Positions 18,124 through 26,300 of a stretch of 64,000 nt of DNA are shown here, in pieces. The notes under the pieces were generated by a model that worked only from the letters and a program-made list of their open reading frames with translations, did not search any database and had not been told where the DNA came from. The stretch is from Flavobacteriaceae bacterium. Its GTDB lineage: Bacteria; Bacteroidota; Bacteroidia; Flavobacteriales; Flavobacteriaceae. Numbering within the stretch: position 1 is the stretch's first letter; the number at the start of each line of letters is the position of its first letter. The position numbers and the translations under genes are program-made. Location of the stretch: the NCBI GenBank assembly GCA_013373635.1, contig JABXHN010000019.1:155864-219863 (forward strand), read 5' to 3'.

Positions 18124-19170
18124 ATGAAGAAGTCGATGAATGACACTTTTATTATGTTTAGTGTCTATATTTTATTTACAAGTCAGAGTTTAACTGCTCA
18201 AGAACAAATTGAAACCATTAGCATTGCCTTTTGGAATGTCGAAAATCTATTTGATACGGTAAACGACACTTTAGTTGTCGATGACGACAGGACTCCAACA
18301 GGCGTTTATAAGTGGACTGAAAAACGTTTTAATAAGAAATTAAGGAATTTGGCAAGTGTGATTCAGCAGATGGATGAACTGAAAAAAAAGGTTCCTGATG
18401 TATTAGGCATGTGTGAAGTTGAAAATTTAGAAGTCGTTCAACGGCTCAATCAAAGCATCAAGAATAGTCCCTATCAAATAATTCACAAGGACTCACCTGA
18501 CCGAAGGGGAATTGATGTTTGTATGCTTTACAACCCAGATAAGGCGTTCATACAAAACTACCACTATCGTTCCTTAAAGTTATACAATGAAGATCAAAGA
18601 AGGATCTATACAAGAGACCAACTCATCGTGGAAGCTTTAATTTCTGGAAGTAAGTTCTTTTTTATAATTAATCACTGGCCTTCTAGATCTGGCGGAGAAC
18701 AGAAGTCAAAACCATATAGAATCAAAGCTGCAGAACTCAATTTAAAACTCATTGATTCAATTAGAAAAAACGAACCCAATGCGGCCATTATTGTTATGGG
18801 AGATTTCAATGACAATCCCGATTCTGATTCATTAAAAAGAACTTTAAGAACTTCTAATTCAAAACATTTGACCTCCAAAACTAAATTATACAATCCCATG
18901 GAAGAACTCTATAATAAAGGTGTTGGAAGCTTAGCATATCGAGGTCAGTGGAACCTATTTGATCAATTTTATATTTCTGACAATTTAAATTGGAACTTTC
19001 CTTTTCAATATTATAAGGCCGTTGTGTATAAACCCAAGAAAATGGTAACTAAATCAGGGCCCTATAGGGGCTATCCCATAAGGTCCTATACTGGAACAAC
19101 CTATTTGGGTGGCTACTCAGATCATTATCCAATATTGATGTATTTGTATAAAAAAAGGGAACCTAATTAG
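18124..19170 (+). CDS. Secreted endonuclease/exonuclease/phosphatase (EEP) family protein
   Basis: Metal-dependent phosphodiesterase fold (DNase I/exonuclease III superfamily), 348 residues. N-terminal export signal about 1-25 ending TSQSLTAQ. Motifs in order: FWNVENLFDT (about 35-44), metal-binding Glu in CEVENLEVV (about 97-105), RRGIDVCMLYNP, the NHWPSRSGGE segment, catalytic GDFNDNPDSDSL (Asp227 region), and SDHYPILMYL with Ser332-Asp333-His334. All key residues are present, so it should be active as a nuclease or phosphodiesterase outside the cytoplasm. It starts only 45 bases from the divergent receptor gene, so the two promoters must overlap or face each other in that space. The last codons lie inside the hairpin at 19155-19178. 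Confidence 0.88.
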   Translation: MKKSMNDTFIMFSVYILFTSQSLTAQEQIETISIAFWNVENLFDTVNDTLVVDDDRTPTGVYKWTEKRFNKKLRNLASVIQQMDELKKKVPDVLGMCEVENLEVVQRLNQSIKNSPYQIIHKDSPDRRGIDVCMLYNPDKAFIQNYHYRSLKLYNEDQRRIYTRDQLIVEALISGSKFFFIINHWPSRSGGEQKSKPYRIKAAELNLKLIDSIRKNEPNAAIIVMGDFNDNPDSDSLKRTLRTSNSKHLTSKTKLYNPMEELYNKGVGSLAYRGQWNLFDQFYISDNLNWNFPFQYYKAVVYKPKKMVTKSGPYRGYPIRSYTGTTYLGGYSDHYPILMYLYKKREPN

Positions 19171-19178
19171 GTTCCCTT
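19155..19178 (-). terminator. Intrinsic terminator for leftward transcription, inside the 3' end of the EEP gene
   Basis: AAGGGAACCT-AATT-AGGTTCCCTT is a perfect 10-bp stem. On the minus strand it is followed by a run of seven T, so it stops transcription arriving from the porP/sprF remnant. On the plus strand the T-run is only two bases. The stop codon of the EEP gene (19168-19170) lies inside it. Confidence 0.75.
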
Positions 19179-19200
19179 CATTTGATTTATTTGAACGTTC

Positions 19201-19770
19201 TTAATCCAATTTGTACTTGATCATCAGTTCATGTGAGTTCGATCTCAAGGCTACCGATGAACCGCGTTGTCCCATCTCGTATCCATATCCAATATCCAAT
19301 CGCTCCAATCCTGTGAATAGAATCAATCCTGCGATATAGTTGTTGTTACTGATTCCAGTCCCTACCGTTACTTGATCATTGAAATTAAAGTTCGCAAAGG
19401 CCGTTACTAAATTCGGGGCACCACTCACAAAGCGATATATCAACGAAGGCTCAAATTGAATCTGTGTACCCAAATCCAATCGCGCTCCTGTGGTCATGTA
19501 AAAATTAGGACGGTCTGTTGCAGTTACCGCTATCCCATTCACCTCTTTATAACGCTTGGTATTCAAAACACTAGGCGCTGAGATCCCAAAGAACACATGC
19601 TCCGATTCAAGATATGCTCCTACTCCAAGTAATGGATTCATATAGTTCTCAATACCACTAAGAGCCGGATTAGGCTCATTAGTAATACGATTCAGAGCAT
19701 TGAGGTCCAATGCGTTGTAAAGCGCTCCTCCCTTGAGTCCTAAGTGAAGATTGGTCGTCTCACAAAGTTA
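19201..19770 (-). pseudogene. 5'-truncated PorP/SprF family gene remnant
   Basis: Minus-strand frame open from a TAA at about 19770 to the stop at 19201. Read through from the beginning it gives ETTNLHLGLKGGALYNALDL and continues to the normal C-terminus (SNSHELMIKYKLD). Compared with the intact PorP/SprF protein at 33253-34173 it matches only the second half: GLKGG aligns with GFKPL, GVGAYLESEHVFFGISAPS with GLGFFYYDDRGYVGVSTTG. The signal peptide and about 120 residues are missing and no ATG precedes the conserved part (only a TTG at 19710). The break lies a few bases from the stop of the upstream gene (19777). PorP/SprF proteins are outer-membrane partners of T9SS-secreted adhesins; no full adhesin gene of its own is adjacent. 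Confidence 0.75.
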
Positions 19771-19776
19771 AGTTAA

Positions 19777-21024
19777 CTAGAACAAACTCCGAATCATATC
19801 TCCAAGAGTAGGGTCTTGAGGCGTAAAGTACTCTTCTAATCCATATTGAAGTGTCGATGGATAGTACTCAGATAGATCCGACAAAATCTTTTCACCGAAA
19901 TCATAGTTAAGAGCCGCTGGCGTGGAGGTATTGTAATTGTATCTGAGTTTAAAATACTCTCTTGTACGTACTCTAAATCGATTTGGACTTAAGTGTTTTT
20001 TAAATCCAAGTGGGGTTCTAAATCGGAATCCTACAAGATTTCCTAAATCAGACTTTCTAAGGAAAAGACTGATATAAACCTCATCAATCTGTCTAGTGAA
20101 GTCTAAATTGTAACCAAAATCTCCTCTATAAAATTTACCAACCTTTAGGCTGATATCTGATTCGTATTTGATGTTTCGATAGTTAAAAGTCCCTAATACG
20201 ATCGATCTAAAATCTCCACTGTTATAAGTTTTGAAATTTGGTTCAATTAAACCGTTTTGAGTATAACGATATTCTATTCCGATTCTAAAGCGTTCTTCCA
20301 TAAAGAACTTAGCCGCCTGTGCCCATATACCATATCTATTGTAAAAGAAGTAACCTGCATTCACATTTAAGAAGGTTTCATAGGGCAACCTAATATCCTT
20401 AGTAAAATGCATACTATAAGACCTAGCTGTATTATAATTATCTAAATCATTAAATAAAAAAGGAATATTGTAGAGTGTATTAAAGTATGCACCATTTGCA
20501 AAAGTTGTATACAATTCTGGTTGTAAACGGTATTTTAATCGTATTGGATTGTCAAAATTACCCAATTGATAACTCAAGGCTATACCCACAGGAATATCGA
20601 CCTTGTAAAAACTACTATTGATAGTTTCTACCCCTTTAAATTCCTTTCTAAGCTCATCTAAAGACATGGTGAAGCTAGAAGACGTCTTCCACTCATTATA
20701 AGTCATATCTCCCTTAAAAAGCTTCTCTAAAGAAGTTTTTGAAGTATGAACAGCACTATAAGGAATGTTTCTGTTCTTAATAAGAATATGAATTTCATCT
20801 TGAACTATTGAACTTGAAACGATAAGTTTTAAAACTTTATGTAATGCATCCGCTTCAAATCGATACCTATTATTTTCATAAGCTAAAAAGTAATCCGTAG
20901 AAGTTGTTTTAACTTGAATATTTTCAAAACCATCTTGATGTAAGGCTTCTGAGAGTTTATCCTGAGCAAAAGAAAAGGCAAATGACAATAAAAACAAACA
21001 AGATAATACAGCAGACTTCTTCAT
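19777..21024 (-). CDS. Exported outer-membrane beta-barrel protein, possibly YjbH-like
   Basis: The 415-residue product has a signal peptide (MKKSAVLSCLFLLSFAFSFAQ). Residues about 22-120 form a small alpha/beta domain; residues about 130-415 show alternating amphipathic strands rich in aromatic residues, as in a barrel. The stretches RLKYRLQPELYTTFANGAYF, NIPFLFNDLDNYN and EERFRIGIEYRYTQNGLIEP resemble the YjbH/GfcD outer-membrane family linked to exopolysaccharide export, with conserved NDLD and a following short repeat of strands. I am not certain of that family. An intrinsic terminator (21062-21085) separates it from the upstream lipoprotein, so it has its own promoter in the 85-base gap. 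Nothing nearby makes exopolysaccharide. Confidence 0.65.
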   Translation of the reverse strand: MKKSAVLSCLFLLSFAFSFAQDKLSEALHQDGFENIQVKTTSTDYFLAYENNRYRFEADALHKVLKLIVSSSIVQDEIHILIKNRNIPYSAVHTSKTSLEKLFKGDMTYNEWKTSSSFTMSLDELRKEFKGVETINSSFYKVDIPVGIALSYQLGNFDNPIRLKYRLQPELYTTFANGAYFNTLYNIPFLFNDLDNYNTARSYSMHFTKDIRLPYETFLNVNAGYFFYNRYGIWAQAAKFFMEERFRIGIEYRYTQNGLIEPNFKTYNSGDFRSIVLGTFNYRNIKYESDISLKVGKFYRGDFGYNLDFTRQIDEVYISLFLRKSDLGNLVGFRFRTPLGFKKHLSPNRFRVRTREYFKLRYNYNTSTPAALNYDFGEKILSDLSEYYPSTLQYGLEEYFTPQDPTLGDMIRSLF

Positions 21025-21061
21025 AGTAAAGATTAATTAAGTGAGATGAAGTTAAAAAAAA

Positions 21062-21085
21062 AGCTAGCACGAAGCTAGCTCTTTT
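21062..21085 (-). terminator. Intrinsic terminator of the coiled-coil lipoprotein gene
   Basis: AGCTAGC and GCTAGCT form a 7-bp stem around a five-base loop. On the minus strand it is followed by nine T (the A-run at 21053-21062). It lies 25-48 bases past the stop of the gene ending at 21110. Confidence 0.75.
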
Positions 21086-21109
21086 TATTATATAGATAAA
21101 TTATGATTG

Positions 21110-22474
21110 TTATCCGTTAGATCCTCCTGAATCATGAGATCCTCCTGAATCGTGATCTCCACCTGAATCGTGATCTCCACCTGAATCGTGTGAACTAGAA
21201 CCTCCGGTGTGAGTACCTTCAGTCAATTGTCCAGCAAGATCTAAGTCGTCATCACCTACTGTAGTGATCGTTCCTCCAACGCTTGTTAAAGCAGCTACAG
21301 CGATAGAACCTCCTGTAAGTGTTGCGTTTCCTGAAACAGATGCTAAATATGGAATACTTAAGGTTGCAGAAGCAGAACCTGTGATTGTCAAATCTCCAGT
21401 AACTGATTTAGCGTGGAAATTTACTGTAGTAGCTAAAGCAGCAACTAAAGTAAATCCTCCTGTTACAGCTCCTTCGTAAGCTGCAGTAACAGCTGTTGCT
21501 TTGGGAGCTATAATTGTTAATCCAGATGGGTCAAAACCTTTACCAAAAGTGATTGCAGTTGCTAAACCAAAGTTTAATTGAGCAGTTTCGAGATTGGTGA
21601 ACGTTACAGTTCCATCAGAATTTACAGTTACATCATCTGCTTGCGCAAATTGATCGTTTGTTTTTAAAGATCCAAAGTTGATAGTGATCGTTCCAGTAGT
21701 TCCTGATTTTGCAGTTGTACTAGCAGCAGTATATTCTACTAGTGTTACATCTCCAGTAAATTCAAGTGCACCAAAATCATAACCGCCATCGTAGTCAGCA
21801 ACTAGATTCCCTACAGAAACTAAAGCAGAATCATCAACGTCATTTCCTTGTACAGTGTAAGTACCACCTACATGAGTTAAAGCAGATAGATCAATGCTCG
21901 CATTAGTAATCACGGTTAAGTTTCCTACAACGATTTTCATTTTAGAAGTGAAGTCATTCACATCTGCAGCAGTCAATCCAGATGCAGTAGTTAAATGAAT
22001 AGTAACGTTTGCATTCACTACAGAAACTTTATCCCCTAATTGCTTAGCGAATTCTGCATCTTCAATGCTGTCAACAACGATATCCTTATCGTAAATACTG
22101 TCGTTTGATAAAATTCCATCAACAGTTGCCTGAAGATCAGCAAGGTTTGCAGAAACTGCATCTAAATCAGAGTTCGTACCTGATAAAGTAGTTGATAATG
22201 AAGCTAAATCAGATATTACAGCAAGAACCTGAGCTTGCAAAGCATCGATCTGAGTATTTAACTGTGAGTTTTCAGAAGTTAAAGATGACAATGCAGCAGA
22301 AAGAGCAACAACTTGAGAATTCAATGCTGCTATTTGTCCGTTAAGAGCTTCTACAGCTGCTAATCGCTTACTTAACTCCGTTAGTTGTTGGTTGATGTCA
22401 TCGAACTGATCGTCGTAATTTTGACAGCTCAACACAAGCAAACTTGACATTAGAATTAGAGATAACTTTTTCAT
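21110..22474 (-). CDS. Lipoprotein with coiled-coil stalk, beta-repeat domain and His/Asp/Gly repeat tail
   Basis: A 454-residue predicted lipoprotein (MKKLSLILMSSLLVLSC, Cys17). Residues about 22-120 are a long heptad-rich coiled coil (QLTELSKRLAAVEALNGQIA, then LNSQVVALSAALSSL). Residues about 150-420 consist of short beta repeats of the type LTxVGGTYTVxGNDVDDSAL, resembling a beta-solenoid or receptor-L-like fold. The C-terminus is a low-complexity tail with four six-residue units HDSGG(D/S), encoded by four 18-base tandem repeats at 21122-21193. The layout suggests a surface protein with stalk, solenoid and a flexible tail that might bind metal or sugar. No enzymatic motif is visible. It is preceded by a good -7 element with a leader of about 70 bases and followed by a terminator, so it is a single-gene unit. 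Confidence 0.75.
   Translation of the reverse strand: MKKLSLILMSSLLVLSCQNYDDQFDDINQQLTELSKRLAAVEALNGQIAALNSQVVALSAALSSLTSENSQLNTQIDALQAQVLAVISDLASLSTTLSGTNSDLDAVSANLADLQATVDGILSNDSIYDKDIVVDSIEDAEFAKQLGDKVSVVNANVTIHLTTASGLTAADVNDFTSKMKIVVGNLTVITNASIDLSALTHVGGTYTVQGNDVDDSALVSVGNLVADYDGGYDFGALEFTGDVTLVEYTAASTTAKSGTTGTITINFGSLKTNDQFAQADDVTVNSDGTVTFTNLETAQLNFGLATAITFGKGFDPSGLTIIAPKATAVTAAYEGAVTGGFTLVAALATTVNFHAKSVTGDLTITGSASATLSIPYLASVSGNATLTGGSIAVAALTSVGGTITTVGDDDLDLAGQLTEGTHTGGSSSHDSGGDHDSGGDHDSGGSHDSGGSNG
21122..21193. repeat. Four 18-base tandem repeats in the lipoprotein tail
   Basis: Units start at 21122, 21140, 21158 and 21176 with consensus TCCWCCTGAATCRTGAKM on the plus strand, encoding HDSGG(D/S) on the minus strand. 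The copies differ by one to four bases. In-frame unit length means copy number could change without a frameshift. Confidence 0.85.
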
Positions 22475-22550
22475 AATTTTTATTTTGACTTTAATAATAT
22501 ACTTTATTTTGTGTGTTATCGTTAGTTTTATCAGTCAAAAGGCTGAAAAA

Positions 22551-22558
22551 CAAATATA
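22551..22558 (-). promoter_or_regulatory. -7 element of the coiled-coil lipoprotein gene
   Basis: On the minus strand TATATTTG is a perfect TAnnTTTG match 77 bases before the start codon. No convincing -33 element was found at the usual spacing. Confidence 0.5.
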
Positions 22559-22619
22559 ACTAAAGAAATTAACAATAGGAAAAAATTACAAACAATTTTC
22601 CAAGAGCTAATTAAATTAA

Positions 22620-22679
22620 ATTGACTATTGTCAATGAAATTCGATATAAAATTAGTGCTTTTTGATTGACTTTTGTCAT
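22620..22679. promoter_or_regulatory. Two copies of an ATTGAC-N4-GTCAAT dyad between divergent genes
   Basis: ATTGAC-TATT-GTCAAT (22620-22635, perfect) and ATTGAC-TTTT-GTCATA (22665-22680, one or two mismatches) lie 45 bases apart in the 352-base gap between the lipoprotein gene (minus) and the PAP2 gene (plus). A further pair GTGATTAT (22699-22706) and ATAATCAC (22732-22739) forms an inverted repeat. The rest of the gap is AT-rich with no open frame that looks real. A regulator binding site is an inference. Confidence 0.4.
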
Positions 22680-22826
22680 AATTTTCTAAAAAATTAATGT
22701 GATTATATTCTCATAGTTGTGATAGTAATTCATAATCACACTAATATTTCTCAAATACCCAGTGATGATGAAGCTCGTGATTATTCATATCATTTTAGTA
22801 TCTTCAAAAAAACAACTTCTATCTTT

Positions 22827-23339
22827 ATGAATCATTTTAGTTTTACAATACTATTCTTCTTGTGTTTTAATTTCGCTCAGTCTCAGAAAAAAGAACAATT
22901 ATATGACCTAGTTCAATATGCCCCCTCACTAGGATATTTAAGCAGTTCGTATTTTGAACAAACCTCTAATTTTAAAAACGATCTAACTCTTTACGGAATT
23001 AGCTTTTTTTCAATGGCTACTACAGTAAAAAGTCTTAAGTATTTTACGCATATAGAACGTCCCGATGGATCAGATTTCAATTCATTTCCATCAGGACACG
23101 CTGCAGTTTCATTTATGGGAGCAGAATTAATGAGGTTAAAACACAAAAGGAGGGCTGAATTTTGGATCCCATCTTATGTTTTAGCGAGTATCGTTTCAAT
23201 ACAAAGAATAGAAGAGCAACATCACCGGCCTCTTGAAGTAATCAGTGGAGCCCTTATCGGAATAGGAAGTGCTCATCTTGGAAAATTGATATATTCTAAA
23301 ATTAAAAGATCAAAAATTAGCAAAAAACTTACCAATTAA
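22827..23339 (+). CDS. PAP2-family lipid phosphatase
   Basis: Membrane-associated or exported phosphatase of the PAP2 superfamily (170 residues from this start). The ATG at 22827 yields the signal-like MNHFSFTILFFLCFNFAQSQ; the frame extends upstream to 22719 but with polar residues that do not fit. Motifs: KYFTHIERP (motif 1, KxxxxxxRP), FPSGHAAVSFM (motif 2, PSGH with the catalytic His), and QRIEEQHHRPLEVISGALIG (motif 3, with the His and with Glu where Asp is usual). Short for the family, but all three motifs are there. Substrate could be undecaprenyl pyrophosphate, phosphatidate or a lipid A phosphate; nothing local decides. Its 3' end overlaps the convergent adhesin gene by 11 bases. Confidence 0.8.
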   Translation: MNHFSFTILFFLCFNFAQSQKKEQLYDLVQYAPSLGYLSSSYFEQTSNFKNDLTLYGISFFSMATTVKSLKYFTHIERPDGSDFNSFPSGHAAVSFMGAELMRLKHKRRAEFWIPSYVLASIVSIQRIEEQHHRPLEVISGALIGIGSAHLGKLIYSKIKRSKISKKLTN

Positions 23340-26300
23340 TATATAAGTATCCCTTGATGGTACGTTCCAAATTAAACTGTCGAATTCGAAGCACGTAGTA
23401 ATAAACTCCTACTGGAAGTTTTTCTCCATCTTGATCTAAGGCGTAAAAATAGTTTCCATCTTTTCCATAGGAATTAATCCTTTCAACTAAATCTCCATCT
23501 TTGTTCATGACAAATAGTTCATTGTCTGGATATTTTTCAATATTGCGGACTATAAAAAAGTCATTATCACCATCACCATTAGGTGAAATCGCATTAAAAA
23601 CCTCTACATCACGAGCAACTAAAGCATTTGGATCTAATTTGTTTTTTTCTAAATAATCTGGAATACCATTGAGGTCAAAATCCAAACTATCATCATTTAG
23701 TCCGTTATAATTCGGGTCTGCTCCTTCTTCTTTTGTCAGGAGTGTATCTCCGTCATCGTCAATGTCAAATACGTCTAAAATACCATCTTGATCTGTATCT
23801 AAACCTACTTCTACCAAATTAATGAGACCATCTCCATCGCAATCTAACGAGAGCCAGGCTTCTTGATATTCAAGTATGGTTCGATGTTCCCAAATGAGAT
23901 CACATCCCACCAAAGGGTCTGTGCCGTCTTGAATTTCCACACCATCAATTACGCCATCTGCATCTGTATCGGAGTTGAATGGGTCCGTATTATAACTTGG
24001 TTCCTCAGTATCAGACAATCCATCATTATCGTCATCAGTATCAAAAGAATCGTTCATTCCGTCTTGATCGAAATCAGGACCATTATCCATGACTCCATCC
24101 CCATTAATATCAGAATCACCTTCATTTACAATTCCATCTCCGTCGATATCATCATCCAATGAGTCCACAATTCCATCATTGTCAATATCACCCTCTACAA
24201 TAGTAAGAGTCCCTGATTCAAATATGATCTCGTAATTCTGAGCCACCAGCCCTCCCGCCTCAATAGTATATGTTCCTCCTGAAATTGCACTAACTGCTGA
24301 ACCGCTAAACACAACCGTTCCTGACAAAACTAGCGAAGTTTCTCCCGCAACAAATCCCTGATAGGTAACCGTAAAATCTTCGAAAGTACTTCCTGTATAA
24401 TTTACGATTTTATCATCTGCTGAAACATACAGCGGTTTTTTCAAAATCGATGCATTTGAGGTTGATTGTGTGCTAATTGAATAGTTTGAAGCCGAGGCAC
24501 CGTTGAAACTGTGAATTAAATCTACTAGCTTATCTGATCCTACATCAGCTGTATCAAAAGTAGCGGAGGTGCTCAGTCCTATTTCATCTCCTTGGATTAG
24601 ACCTGAATATACCACATCGCTCAAATCGACTTGAGCTTCTAATGTGCCATCATAAATTTTATCCTGAGCTTTAAAACCATCGATAAACAAATCCGCCTTT
24701 GTAATTTCCAATCGGGCTCCACTATATGAAATAGTGTAATTGGTTGAGCTAAATCCACTAATTTCAAAATTGTAGGATCCTACATCGATTGCCGATTGAG
24801 CCGGTTCACTGATGACTAATGCTCCAGAAAGGCTAAATTGATCTTCTCCATCAATAAAACCAGTGAATATTATAGGATAATTTTTATTGGGCTGACTGTC
24901 ATAGATCTTACTTACATCCTGAGCGCTGATACTTAACGAAAGTGGGTTTATGATTCCGTCGGTACCATTAAAACTCACAGCACTAAGCTCGTAGTTATCC
25001 TTATCCACCCCTGTCAATTGAATCGCTGAAACAGCATAATTTATATTTATTCCAGCGATTGAACTCTGGTAAAGACCGTTAAAGGTAGCACTGAGATCAT
25101 CTCCTAGTACAAGACCTTCTAAATTAAGATTGTCGACAGTTAAGGTTCTATTACCGTCATAATCTTTAGTAGGTTTAACAAGAGATGGCGTAATGGATTT
25201 AGGAAGCACTGTTAGGGATCCGGTGGTAATAATTGCACCTGAAAAACTACTAGAATTAACTTCTGCATCTGTTGTTATTATATCATAAGAACCAACATTG
25301 ATATTGCCAGAAGTTGAATTCACAGAAGCAGAATTAGAATTAAGACCCAATTTAAATTGAACGGATCCTCCAATTTCATCATTCAGAGTGTAAAATCCAG
25401 TCTGTTGATCAAAGCTAGGTGGATCTAAAGTCACCACTTGAGATAATTGACTGCTGTAATAAGATCCCTGCATGGTGTAGGATGGCGTTTGAGAGTAGAT
25501 GATCGATTGTGAATCTACATCAATCACGAGGGCATCTGCAGGAACTATAGTAAAATCACCAGGGAGGTAATTGATGCTATAATTTGTAGAACTGAAGCCT
25601 GAAGGTTTTAATACTGATTGATATAATCCAGGTGTATCCACCTCAAAATTCGTCCTTGTAATGATTAAACTTCCGTTTAAATCAATTTCAGATTCACCAG
25701 CAACAAAACCACTATACGAGACTCCATTATATCCAACTGGATCAGCTTCGGTAACGAATTTTGAATCGTCTAGGGCAGTTATATTGAGCAGTTTTTTCGA
25801 TATTACACCAGAGCCATCACTCCAGCTTAAACTGTAATTTAGAGCTCTTGACCCACTGAGATCTAGAGATCCTCTTACGATGGATCGATTTCCAGCTTGA
25901 GCACTGTCATACAGCGGTGTTCCAACAACAAAAACATCATCTCCATTTACAAACGATCCAATTAACTCATATGCTGTTTCTTGTACGATTTGATTGGTGC
26001 CATCGTAAATCTTATCGATTCCAGACAATCCATTGATCTCAATGGGCTTAGGGGTGATTGACGCCGAGGAAGTCAACTGATCGCTGATCATATAATTGTC
26101 TAGATCGATCCCACTATAGGTAGTATTCAAATTCACCTTTTTATCTACTCCTACAGTTGAGTTTTCAAATTCACCTATCACTACAATTGAAACATCATCA
26201 TCGAAAACAAGACCATTTAATAAAAGTCCTGTTAAATCTAATGTGGCAGTAGTACCTCCATCATAGACTTTATCCAGCGCCTTTATTCCAGATATGGAAA

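Noticed and set aside
23863..24162. Plus-strand open frames opposite the giant adhesin
   Set aside because: They are antisense shadows of the low-complexity Asp-repeat codons and have no domain or start context.
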